From Neobacillus sp. YX16 (lineage in GTDB: Bacteria; Bacillota; Bacilli; Bacillales; Cytobacillaceae): 64,000 nt of DNA. The stretch is taken from positions 3,300,001 through 3,364,000 of the forward strand of contig NZ_CP126115.1 in the NCBI RefSeq assembly GCF_030123505.1. The letters are read 5' to 3'. Within the stretch, counting starts at the first letter, position 1. Each line of letters opens with the position of its first letter. Of this stretch, positions 54,861-63,586 are shown piece by piece. The position numbers were made by a program, and so were the translations under genes. A model generated the notes under the pieces. It did not search any database. It was not told the DNA's origin and saw only the letters and a program-made list of their open reading frames with translations.

Positions 54861-55984
54861 TCATTCATTGAGTCCAGTTCTTATGACACTAAAATCCACC
54901 TTTATATTGACTTTAGCATTCTTATACATTATGTACCATTTTTCATCCGTAAGGTTTGAGTGACGAACAGTGCTTCGATATTTATCCCCAAGGCCAAACA
55001 CATCTGAATTTTTAGATTGACAATAGGCAATGAGTTTTTCAATGTCCTTTTTCATGCTCTTCCCTATTTCGGTTTCTATCAACTTCATATTTTGGGGATT
55101 ACCAATATCAATCGAACTAGTTATTTCAAGTAATCTAGCGCTAAGTTTTATATCAATATCAAATTCGGGTTTATCTTTGTTTATCAGCTTGATGTTACTA
55201 TTGCTTTCAATTGAATCTAAAGCTGCGACCGTTTTGTGACTCCTTTCATTCCCTCCCTTAAATTTTGGGGAATCACTTTCAATCAAAACATCCTTACTCC
55301 CAGACTTATATTTATCATTTATTAAGGCTAAAAAAAGCTTTGTTCCGTATTAATTTTGCCAACTAATTTAGCGCCTTTAAAGATGGCAACCCCTGAAAAT
55401 AGAATTCCCTCTTTTTCATTTATATTTATTATAGGCATGACTGGTTCTTTTCCTACTGTGAAATGGTTATGTAAAACCTCCTGCATGGTTGAAGAAGGCA
55501 TCATTTTAGCCTGGGTGTTTTGTTCCATGAACCTGAAAATATGTATCCCAATATCAGGAATATGCTCAAGTTTTAAATGTAACAAATCCCTTGCCTTTCC
55601 GTCAGTCATGGCTAAGAATGTCATATCACTAATAATAGGATCACTCGTTAACGTTTGTGCTATCTTGGTTTTACCTTGTTTTAGCATGTCTTCTCCGTAT
55701 ATGATAACTCGAAGCTGCCCCGAGGTTAATCTCCTAGAGGTTTTTTTATTTGCATTTGTAAGAATTCCCCTAATCGTTAGTGACTGTGATTCCACAATAA
55801 CAACATCTTTAGGTGCGTTAGGATCAATCTTTAACTCAACCAACGTTCCTAAAACGGTTCCATTTTTTCCTAAGTCATATCCAACCGTTGTAATCATACC
55901 TAATCTGTCAAGTACTTTAGGTTCCGCACAGCCACAAAGAAGTAAAATGGATAAGGAAATACAAAACCATCCTTTTATTTTCAT
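54861..55984 (-). pseudogene. Spore germination receptor C subunit lipoprotein, frameshifted
   Basis: The 5' half (55984 down to 55328) has lipobox LLLCGCAEP and the GerC start, and ends at INTEQSFF plus stop. The 3' half (down to 54861) reads on from LALINDKYKSGSKDVLIESD to the GerC C-terminal end. They meet at a run of seven T (minus strand, near 55333-55339); eight T would restore one frame of about 374 residues. The A and B genes upstream are intact. Confidence 0.85.
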
Positions 55985-57093
55985 TTCATTTTCTCCTTAT
56001 GGGCATTTATCTTCTTCTTTAGTCTAGCGAAAGCATATAGAACAAACGGATAACAAAACGTAATATAAAAAGCTACGCTAGCAAAGAAATCGTTAAAACG
56101 ATTGATTTTTACCCGTGTATTAATAAACAGACTACTTACAAATATAATGGTTGTAAAAACCAACAAAACTCTTCTCGTTTTTATTCCAAAAATGCGTTTA
56201 GCACCACGTATAGCTGCCCACAAATAAAGCATTAGATTGGGGAGAATGATAAGAAGCCAAAAAGTTACAGCAACATACTCTGTTCTTTCGATAAAAGGGA
56301 GCTTAACAATTTTGAATAGGGAAAGAGTTGGCCAAATGGTACTTGCCAATTGCCCAGGACTAAAATAGCTAATGGCTAGAAGCATAAGGATTAAATATAA
56401 GAAAGTGGTTGCTGCGATTCCCATATGAGCATATTTTTGAACTTTATCCTTATTTTCCATATAAGGATATATTACATAAAGGATTTCGAAGCCTATTATG
56501 GTTAGAGTCATTTTATGAGTTCCCTTTAAAATGGAAACCAAATTGGATTCCATCACGGGGAGAAGGTGATCAAAGTCTGCAAAACGTAAAGGATAGCCAA
56601 TGAATCCAAACATCCAAATGGAAAGCGTTATGCTAAAAAAACAAACTCCCACAATCATTCGAATCCCGCCTGTCACCCCATAAATGACTAAAAGCAGAAT
56701 GGAAAATGAAAACAGCCAGACAGGTACTGTTGGGAAAACCCAAGTTTGCATGACCTCAATATAGTTTTTAAGAATAATCAAAAATACCCATAAGCAATAT
56801 AGGATATATACACTGTTAAATGCCTTTCCAAGCCATTTTCCATAAACATCATGGTGTATACCATAAATATCAGTAGAACCATATATCTGTATAGTTTTAA
56901 TTATAACAAAAACCACAATATGAGTAGCAAAACCTGCAATCAAAACCGAAATCCACGCGTCCTGCTTCGCTTCCATAAAGATAACACGTTGAAAACCGTG
57001 TACCCCAATCCCCACTTGTATTGCATGAATAATAAAAATTACCAAAAAGGTACTTAACAAAAATGGCGGTTTTGGTTGATATTGAACCTTCAT
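55981..57093 (-). CDS. Spore germination receptor B subunit (second ger operon)
   Basis: 370 residues, about ten transmembrane helices, GerB/endospore permease family: FLLSTFLVIFIIHAIQVGIG, GFQRVIF. Diverged from the subunit at 6867 in sequence. Its end overlaps the C gene start by four bases (ATGA), and it starts 21 bases after the A gene. Confidence 0.88.
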   Translation of the reverse strand: MKVQYQPKPPFLLSTFLVIFIIHAIQVGIGVHGFQRVIFMEAKQDAWISVLIAGFATHIVVFVIIKTIQIYGSTDIYGIHHDVYGKWLGKAFNSVYILYCLWVFLIILKNYIEVMQTWVFPTVPVWLFSFSILLLVIYGVTGGIRMIVGVCFFSITLSIWMFGFIGYPLRFADFDHLLPVMESNLVSILKGTHKMTLTIIGFEILYVIYPYMENKDKVQKYAHMGIAATTFLYLILMLLAISYFSPGQLASTIWPTLSLFKIVKLPFIERTEYVAVTFWLLIILPNLMLYLWAAIRGAKRIFGIKTRRVLLVFTTIIFVSSLFINTRVKINRFNDFFASVAFYITFCYPFVLYAFARLKKKINAHKEKMK

Positions 57094-57114
57094 ACGTTCA
57101 CCTGCTACTTAAGG

Positions 57115-58632
57115 TCAATTTTTTTCTTTAGCCTTTTCAGGGTCATATTTGTTTTCGTTTCCAGGTCTCGTTAGGTCTGGTCTTTTATAAGTGAATGATA
57201 ATGGCAGCCGAATAATACTGTCCTTCCAATCGGCGAAACGCGGAGGATAAAAAGGTGATAAATAAGGGCTCCCAAGGCTCGATTGCCGTAACAGGTGCAG
57301 TAGTAAAAAGCAAAAGCCGTACATAATTCCGTAAAGCCCCCAAAATCCAGCCAATATAATGAGAGGAAATCGCAATAGCCTAATGACGTTGCCCATTGAA
57401 TAACTCGGTGTAACAAATGATCCAAGAGCGGCTAAGGCTATGATGATAATGAGAATGTTGCTCGTAAACCCTGCGTCTACTGCTGCTGTTCCAATCACGA
57501 TACCTCCGACAATACCCATTGTTTGACCCACTTTGGTCGGCAATCTTGCGCCCGCTTCTCGTAATAATTCAAGGAAAAATTCTAATAATAAAGCTTCAAT
57601 AATAGGTGGAAACGGAACCCTTGCCCTCGACTCGCTAAGGGTTATCAACAAAGTTTGAGGAATGACTTCATAATGAAAGGTGATACAAGCAACATAAGTT
57701 GCGGTAAGGAATACGGAAAAAAATAAAGCGATTAATCTTAATAATCGGTAGAATGTTCCAATTTGCCAATTCACATTACTATCTTCTATAGCATAAAAAA
57801 ATTCCATGAAAGTGTGAGGGCAAATGATAGCCAATGAGCTGCCATCAACCAATACCGCCAGTTTCCCTTTTAACAGCAAATCACAAACTCGATCCGGGCG
57901 CTCTGTTAACGACATTAAAGGGAAAATGGATAAAGATTTATCTTCTATAAGCTGTAAAAGTACGGAACTATCTAAAATTCCATCTATTTTTATCCCATCG
58001 ATTCTTTGTCTTAACGTGTTGACCATTTGCTCAGAGGCAATCCCACTCATATACAGAATGGCACCAGATTTATTTGTGCGGCTCCCTACCACAAAATTTT
58101 CTACACATAAATCCGGATCTTTTATGTAATTTCGGATAAGGGAGATATTTGTCATAAGGCTTTCAGTAAAGGCTATTTGAGGACCAATAACGTGAGTCTC
58201 ATTCTCCGCTGTTGATAATGAACGTCCCTCTCTGGAAGGGATTTTTGCTAAAAGAACGGATGTTTCTCCTTCTAAAAAAATGATTACATTTCCGTCTAAA
58301 GCAGCTTTGATCACCTTTTCCATCTGATTTGACTTATCAATCTCACCAACTGATAAATGCTCAACTACTTTTTGGATTGAATCGAAGGAAAGGTCTTTTA
58401 TTGGATGAATAATATCCTGATGAAACATGGTTTTATCGATTAATGTACCAATGGAGAAAAGGGTAATCCCTGAACTTCCAACCTCATTCTCTAAAATGTC
58501 AGCACTATGCTGTAATCTTTTTCTAAACTCAAACGACATTTTTTCTTTTGTTTCTGGAATAGGATCCTGGTTCTTAGTTGATAAATCACCTTTAGGTGAA
58601 AAAAACTTCTTTTTAAAGAACAATTTCAGCAC
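57115..58632 (-). CDS. Spore germination receptor A subunit (second ger operon)
   Basis: 505-residue GerA-family protein: cytosolic domain to about 290 with RPDRVCDLLLKGKLAVLVDG, then membrane helices with FHYEVIPQTLLITLSESR, PFPPIIEALLLEFFLELLR, VGQTMGIVGGIVIGTAAVDA. Extended lysine-rich hydrophilic tail. Operon order A-B-C as at 5410. Confidence 0.9.
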   Translation of the reverse strand: MLKLFFKKKFFSPKGDLSTKNQDPIPETKEKMSFEFRKRLQHSADILENEVGSSGITLFSIGTLIDKTMFHQDIIHPIKDLSFDSIQKVVEHLSVGEIDKSNQMEKVIKAALDGNVIIFLEGETSVLLAKIPSREGRSLSTAENETHVIGPQIAFTESLMTNISLIRNYIKDPDLCVENFVVGSRTNKSGAILYMSGIASEQMVNTLRQRIDGIKIDGILDSSVLLQLIEDKSLSIFPLMSLTERPDRVCDLLLKGKLAVLVDGSSLAIICPHTFMEFFYAIEDSNVNWQIGTFYRLLRLIALFFSVFLTATYVACITFHYEVIPQTLLITLSESRARVPFPPIIEALLLEFFLELLREAGARLPTKVGQTMGIVGGIVIGTAAVDAGFTSNILIIIIALAALGSFVTPSYSMGNVIRLLRFPLIILAGFWGLYGIMYGFCFLLLHLLRQSSLGSPYLSPFYPPRFADWKDSIIRLPLSFTYKRPDLTRPGNENKYDPEKAKEKN

Positions 58633-58731
58633 ACTCTCTATCCTTTAAGACATTTTCTTAATGTATTATTTACCATTAAAACCTCTTTATACCACTGCAT
58701 TTTTTTACAAAAAAATAAAGCAATGCTTATA

Positions 58732-58935
58732 TTAGCATCGCTTTGGGAATTTCAAGATTGGCTCATTTTCGGTATCCATTTCTGAACACATTTCAGAATC
58801 GGGGCTTGTGTTGTTTTCGCCAGAGCCACCGATGGTTTTGGTAATGGAGATGGGTGAAATGTAAATAGCACCGCCAAAATTAACAATGCCGCCTGAAATC
58901 GTTCCAATTGAAACATTATTATGGTTTGTGACCAA
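58732..58935 (-). CDS. GerPA/GerPF-like spore germination protein with extended tail
   Basis: 67 residues. The first part NNVSIGTISGGIVNFGGAIY-ISP follows the GerPA/GerPF family pattern (SGGxxNFGD and YISPKS). GerP proteins help germinants pass the spore coat. The last 30 residues are a Ser/Asp/Glu-rich tail with three Cys that typical members lack. Start TTG at 58935 behind GGAGGGG. It lies upstream of the second ger operon on the same strand. The rest of the GerP operon is absent. Confidence 0.7.
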   Translation of the reverse strand: MVTNHNNVSIGTISGGIVNFGGAIYISPISITKTIGGSGENNTSPDSEMCSEMDTENEPILKFPKRC

Positions 58936-59000
58936 AGTAACCCCCTCCTTGGTGTTATATTATGATATGTCTGGGTCTTGTTAGCGTTCATCATAAACAA

Positions 59001-59035
59001 AATAAAAGAGCCCACTTAAATAAGGCTCTTTTGGC
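59001..59035 (-). terminator. Terminator of the zinc-ribbon gene
   Basis: AAAAGAGCC/GGCTCTTTT stem, T-rich on the minus strand. Confidence 0.75.
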
Positions 59036-59057
59036 TGGTTCCTATTGTTTTCTCTTT

Positions 59058-59198
59058 CTAAAAAAAGGATTTAAACATTTCTTGGTGATCGTTGCATTCT
59101 TTGCAAATGTACTCAATTTCTAACGGATCTTCTCTTACCATATGTACGGTTTCTCTGCTGCAATTTTCACAAAATCTGACTTCCTGGATTTGTTCCAT
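59058..59198 (-). CDS. Small zinc-ribbon protein (46 aa)
   Basis: 46 residues with two CxxC knuckles 28 residues apart (FCENCSRETV and YICKECNDHQEM), the geometry of a zinc ribbon. Otherwise charged. AGGTGC-type site upstream of the ATG is moderate. Function unknown; possibly a nucleic-acid or protein-binding zinc knob. Confidence 0.6.
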   Translation of the reverse strand: MEQIQEVRFCENCSRETVHMVREDPLEIEYICKECNDHQEMFKSFF

Positions 59199-59304
59199 GA
59201 AATAAGCACCTCTTTTTCTTCGTTCATAAAAATAGTATGTCCAAGAATATCATGTCTTTTGCATCCATATCTATGCCATTTTTCATGGTTAAATCCTTGT
59301 TGAC

Positions 59305-59817
59305 TTATTTTGCATTTTCTTTTTCAATTTTTAAAAGCTGCTCCTTCATTTCCAATCCACCTCGAAACCCGGTCAGTTTACCGTTCTTCCCAATAACTCG
59401 ATGACACGGTACCGTTAAGAGGACTGGATTTGCTCCAATTGCTGTGCCAACAGCACGGACTGCAGTAGGCCTCTGAATTGCATTTGCAATATCGGAATAT
59501 GTCCACGTTTCTCCATAAGGAATTTGACAAAGTGCATTCCACACCTCTGTTTGAAAATCTGTTCCCTTTAATTCTTGGGAAATGGTAAATGAAGTACGTT
59601 CCCCTAGGAGGAATTCTTTAAACTCAGCAACATATGGCTGCATGACGACATCATCCTGAACCAATGAACTTCCTGGATAATGTTTGTTGACCCAAAGCTC
59701 CAATTCCTCAAAAGGTTTATTCTGCGAACCCACGTAACAAAGTCCCTTAGAAGTTGCTGCCATATATAGTTTCCAATTTTCATAAACCAACTGTGTCCAA
59801 TATAGTGTAGGTTTCAT
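59305..59817 (-). CDS. ogt: Methylated-DNA-protein-cysteine S-methyltransferase (Ogt)
   Basis: 170 residues. Removes alkyl groups from O6-alkylguanine to its own Cys in the family motif VPCHRVIG; also FQTEVWNAL, IPYGETWTYSDIAN and AVRAVGTAIGANP. GGAGGGG precedes ATG 59817. Back-to-back with the alkA-like gene (divergent promoter between them). Confidence 0.93.
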   Translation of the reverse strand: MKPTLYWTQLVYENWKLYMAATSKGLCYVGSQNKPFEELELWVNKHYPGSSLVQDDVVMQPYVAEFKEFLLGERTSFTISQELKGTDFQTEVWNALCQIPYGETWTYSDIANAIQRPTAVRAVGTAIGANPVLLTVPCHRVIGKNGKLTGFRGGLEMKEQLLKIEKENAK

Positions 59818-59884
59818 CTTAAACCCCTCCATCGTCTTTCTATGTTATAACTTAATTATATCATTGAAAAGAGGCGGATGATGA

Positions 59885-60805
59885 GTGATTCAGACATGGG
59901 TAATTAACGACGATGAATTAAAATTGTCTTTACCAGAAGAATTCAACTTTAAAGAAAATATAAATTATCTAGCGAGAAATAGTAACGAGTGTCTTTTTCA
60001 TATCAAAAATAACCGTGTTTACAAGGCAATTCCAATTGGAGCAGAAACACTAATTATTGAAGTTAGTTCTGAAGATGGTGACCATTTAATCATTCGATTC
60101 TTGGGTGAGAGTATGCAGACTACCACAGTAATTCATGCAGAAGTCGTCCGTTATGTTAGAGAGTGGTTTGATTTAGACCGAGATATAAGTCCTTTTTATT
60201 CCATGGCTAAGGAGGACCCCCTACTTGGTCCAGCTGTTGATTCCTTTTATGGCCTGCGGATTATTGGAATTCCTGATTTATTTGAGGCCCTTTGCTGGGG
60301 CATCCTGGGGCAGCAAATTAATTTATCTTTTGCCTACACATTAAAAAGACGTTTAGTCGAAAAATTTGGTAGAAGTGTTGTGCATGACGGTATCACCTAT
60401 TGGGTGTTCCCCTCACCGGAGGATATTACTGGATTACAAGTTGAGGAATTAGAAAGTTTGCGCATGACAAAAAAGAAATCCGAATATCTCATTGGGGTTG
60501 CTCAACTTATGGTTGAAGAAAAATTAACAAAAGAAAAGTTATTAAATTTAAGTAATCATAAGGATGCCGAGAAAATGTTAGTCAAAATCCGAGGTATTGG
60601 TCCGTGGACGGCTAATTATGTTTTAATGCGTTGTCTAAGATACCCCTCTGCCTTTCCTATTGATGATGTAGGTCTGCACAATGCGATTAAACATCGACTA
60701 GGAAAAGAACTAAAACCCACCAAAGAAGAAATCATAAAACTAGCAGTAAATTGGACGAATTGGGAGTCTTACGCAACATTCTATTTGTGGAGGTACCTTT
60801 ACTAA
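59885..60805 (+). CDS. DNA-3-methyladenine glycosylase (AlkA family)
   Basis: 306-residue base-excision glycosylase: N-terminal TBP-like domain, then HhH-GPD domain with helix-hairpin-helix ILGQQINLSFAYTLKRRLVE and MLVKIRGIGPWTANYVLMRC, followed by catalytic Asp in PSAFPIDDVGLH. GTG start at 59885 with AAGAGG upstream. Pairs functionally with ogt for alkylation repair. Confidence 0.9.
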   Translation: MIQTWVINDDELKLSLPEEFNFKENINYLARNSNECLFHIKNNRVYKAIPIGAETLIIEVSSEDGDHLIIRFLGESMQTTTVIHAEVVRYVREWFDLDRDISPFYSMAKEDPLLGPAVDSFYGLRIIGIPDLFEALCWGILGQQINLSFAYTLKRRLVEKFGRSVVHDGITYWVFPSPEDITGLQVEELESLRMTKKKSEYLIGVAQLMVEEKLTKEKLLNLSNHKDAEKMLVKIRGIGPWTANYVLMRCLRYPSAFPIDDVGLHNAIKHRLGKELKPTKEEIIKLAVNWTNWESYATFYLWRYLY

Positions 60806-60871
60806 AGACGTATAGATTTAAAATGGATGAAAAAACTAGGAGAAACGATTTAACTAAGGAGCATATATTTA

Positions 60872-61914
60872 ATGAAGTCCATTAAGCCAATTAAGATTAC
60901 CTCTAAACATACGGATCATCCATATGAAAAATTAACCTCAGCAGAATTGGGTAAACTTTGGGCTGTCTATAGGGAAATACCATGTCCAAATGTGTAATTA
61001 GTTATTATCTCCAGCATGTGAATGACAAGTACATAAAAGAAATCCTGAAAAATGCTCTAACCATCGGTAACGAATTTCTTAAAGACATTAAAACTATATT
61101 TGAAAAAGAGCATTTCCCCATTCCTATTGGCTTTACGGAGGATGATGTTAATTTAGGTGCTCCTAGATTATTTGCTGATGAATTTTATCTTCATTATTTA
61201 AAATACGTAGCTAAAGCAGGGCTGAGTCTCTACTCCACTGCGATTCCATTAATGCTTAGAAAAGATGTAAGGGATTTTATCTTAAAGTGTAATCAATTAA
61301 CCACTGATTTGTTAGTAACCCTTAATGATACATTAAAAGAAAAGGGGTATTTAACGAGGCCGCCGGTAATCCTGATTCCAGAAAAGGTTGAATTTGTACA
61401 AAAGGAAAGTTATTTTAATGGTTTCTTAGGTCATGTCCGCCCTTTACACGGTCTGGAGATTGCTCATTTATACGATAATATGGAAAATAATTCAACAAGC
61501 AAAGTACTATTAATTGGCTTTGGACAGGTAGCGCAAACAGAAAAAGTAAGAGAATTTATGCATCGCGGAAAAGAAATCACCATGAAGCATATTGAATCTT
61601 GTAGACAACAGTTACATAAAGAGGATTTGCCTGCACATCCACTTTTGGATGACTTGGTAGAAAACTCAACATTTGCCCCATTCTCAGATAAACTTATGAT
61701 GTTTCATAAAATTGATATGTTCAGCATGAAAATCAGATCCTATGCGAATGCTTCATCCCTTAACGAGCGGCATGATATTGGAGCTATGTACAGCAAATTT
61801 TTATTGGATATAGGGCTTTATGTACAAGATGGTGCCAAGATATTTATTGATGAAGGATGGATGGAACAACCGCCTCAAGCAGTTGACCGAGATTCCATGT
61901 CTTCGAATAAATAA
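60872..61914 (+). pseudogene. DUF3231 family protein, frameshifted
   Basis: AAGGAG precedes ATG 60872. The first frame encodes 41 residues ending LTSAELGKLWAVYREIPCPNV, then stops at 60995. The main body continues in another frame at 60982 (MSKCVISYYLQHVNDKYIKE to SSNK). Family members read through as ...LWAxYMGNxMSKCV...; here one base appears missing in TATAGGGAAAT. Full reading would give about 347 residues, mostly helical in two ferritin-like halves. Unknown function. Confidence 0.75.
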
Positions 61915-61915
61915 C

Positions 61916-61953
61916 ATAAAAAAAGAATGAGCTACCTGCCCATTCTTTTTTAT
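61916..61953. terminator. Bidirectional terminator
   Basis: AAAAAGAATG/CATTCTTTTT stem between the DUF3231 and VOC genes. Confidence 0.8.
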
Positions 61954-61954
61954 G

Positions 61955-62308
61955 TTATTTTTCCCAAAGTTCAATTCGTCTTCCCTCTGGATCTGCAATC
62001 CAAGTAAAGGTACCGAACTCACTCTTTTCAGGTTCCTTAAGTAAAGGAATCCCTTGTTTTTGTAGGTGTTTTAAACATTCATTCATATCTTCAACCTGAA
62101 AATTCAACATCACCTGCTGCTCCGTTGGAAAATAATCACTATCCTCTTTAAAAAGTGAAAAGATGGTATCATTTCCTTCTTTAGAAGGAAAGATCGTTCC
62201 ATTCCATTCGTTATCCAAAGGTATTCCTAATACCTCTTTATACCATTTTTTTAGTTCAATGATATTACTAGACCTCCAAAAGACTCCACCAAAACCTATT
62301 ACATTCAT
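61955..62308 (-). CDS. VOC family protein (glyoxalase/bleomycin-resistance fold)
   Basis: 117 residues with two beta-alpha-beta-beta-beta modules: start NVIGFGGVFWRSSNIIELKK, WYKEVLGIPLD, and the final FTWIADPEGRRIELWEK with a Glu ligand. Substrate unknown; single-gene unit. Confidence 0.85.
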   Translation of the reverse strand: MNVIGFGGVFWRSSNIIELKKWYKEVLGIPLDNEWNGTIFPSKEGNDTIFSLFKEDSDYFPTEQQVMLNFQVEDMNECLKHLQKQGIPLLKEPEKSEFGTFTWIADPEGRRIELWEK

Positions 62309-62664
62309 ACACTCACCTCAAATTTCGTCTTACGTATTATTTCTATTTTCAACCCCTTTAATCCTTTATATATTTTTAAAAGCCTTTTTTTCTCAACAGC
62401 TATTGCCTAAAATGTGGAATGTCGAAGAATGGTCACAAACGATAACCGCTTAAAAAATTAACCTCCCGCATTTTGTGCGGGGGATTTCTATATTATCAAG
62501 TGTTTTACCCTAATATCCTATTATTTTCCTATAGAAAATCTAGATTAAATTCTATTTGTATAATAGATAAAATGAATTTAATAGAATGAAACTATTCATT
62601 ATAATCAATTGAGCAAGACATAACTAGTGTGCTAAACTACAAATTTAATGAGGTGAAATGTTTT
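62309..62664. other. Intergenic stretch upstream of the ABC transporter
   Basis: Mostly AT-rich without a convincing gene. It contains a GC-rich hairpin (CCCGCA/TGCGGG, 62464-62481) with a weak T-run, a TATAAT at 62559-62564, and an inverted repeat AATGAAT/ATTCATT (62571-62600) with inner AATAG/CTATT downstream of the TATAAT, a candidate operator. Confidence 0.45.
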
Positions 62665-63573
62665 ATGAAAAAATGGTTAACGAGTATCATTTTATTTATG
62701 CTTGTTTTTTCATTGGCTGCTTGTGGGCAAACTGAAGATAAAGCAAAAGAAGGTAATGAAGGAAAAGAAGATAAAAAAACTGAGGAAGTATTTAAAATTG
62801 GTGCGATTCCCGATCAAAATGCAGCTTTCCTTCAGACAGGAATGGAAGCTGTTGCAAAGCAGTTAAGCGAAGAGACTGGTATGAAAGTCGAATATGTACC
62901 TTCTGTAGACTATGCAGCACTCGTTACAGGATTCCAACGCGGTGAAATACATTTAGCATGGTTTGGCGGTTTAACAAGTGTGCAGGCAAGAAATCTTGTG
63001 CCAGATGCAGAATCAATTGTTCAACGACCACGTGACGCTGAGTTCAAATCTGTATTCATTACCCAAGAAGGCTCAGGTATTAATACATTGGCTGATTTAA
63101 AAGGAAAATCCTTCACATTTGGCAGTGAAAGCTCTACCTCAGGACATTTAATGCCGCGTTTTTTCTTAGCTGAAGAAGGTATTGATGCTAACACTGACTT
63201 TAATGGAAAGCCTAACTTCTCAGGCTCTCATGATACAACGTACAAGTTAATCGAATCAGGTTCCTTCCAAGCTGGTGCGTTAAACATTTCTGTTTGGGAA
63301 GCAGCTGTAAAAGAAGGAAAAGTAGATACAAGCAAAGTGAAAGTATTCTATACTACACCAGATTATTATGATTATAACTGGACAATTAATAGCAATGTTG
63401 CAGATGTATTTGGAAGTGATGCTAAGCAAAAGGTAAAAGAATCACTCCTTTCTATGCCAGGCGACACTAAAGAGATTTCTGATTTGTTCCAAACAGACAA
63501 ATTTATTGAAACAAAAAATGAGAACTATGAAAAGATTGAAAAGGTTGCCAAAGATTTAGAGATTATAAAGTAG
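62665..63573 (+). CDS. Substrate-binding lipoprotein of a PhnD-like ABC transporter, putative selenate/selenium-oxyanion type
   Basis: 302 residues with lipobox LAAC (Cys near residue 20) then an acidic linker. The body matches, in remembered pattern, the PhnD-like family annotated as putative selenate-binding: DYAALVTGFQRGEIHLAWFG, GLTSVQAR, VQRPRDAEFKSVFI, FTFGSESSTSGHLMPRFFL, SGSHDTTYKLIESGSFQAGA. AGGTG lies 9 bases before ATG 62665. It is followed 13 bases later by the ATPase gene. It may supply selenium to SelD. Confidence 0.75.
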   Translation: MKKWLTSIILFMLVFSLAACGQTEDKAKEGNEGKEDKKTEEVFKIGAIPDQNAAFLQTGMEAVAKQLSEETGMKVEYVPSVDYAALVTGFQRGEIHLAWFGGLTSVQARNLVPDAESIVQRPRDAEFKSVFITQEGSGINTLADLKGKSFTFGSESSTSGHLMPRFFLAEEGIDANTDFNGKPNFSGSHDTTYKLIESGSFQAGALNISVWEAAVKEGKVDTSKVKVFYTTPDYYDYNWTINSNVADVFGSDAKQKVKESLLSMPGDTKEISDLFQTDKFIETKNENYEKIEKVAKDLEIIK

Positions 63574-63586
63574 TAGGTGTTGTTAC

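Noticed and set aside
62163..62453. Plus-strand frame of 96 codons overlapping the VOC gene
   Set aside because: Mostly antisense to a well-supported VOC protein; no ribosome site; tail shows no recognisable domain.
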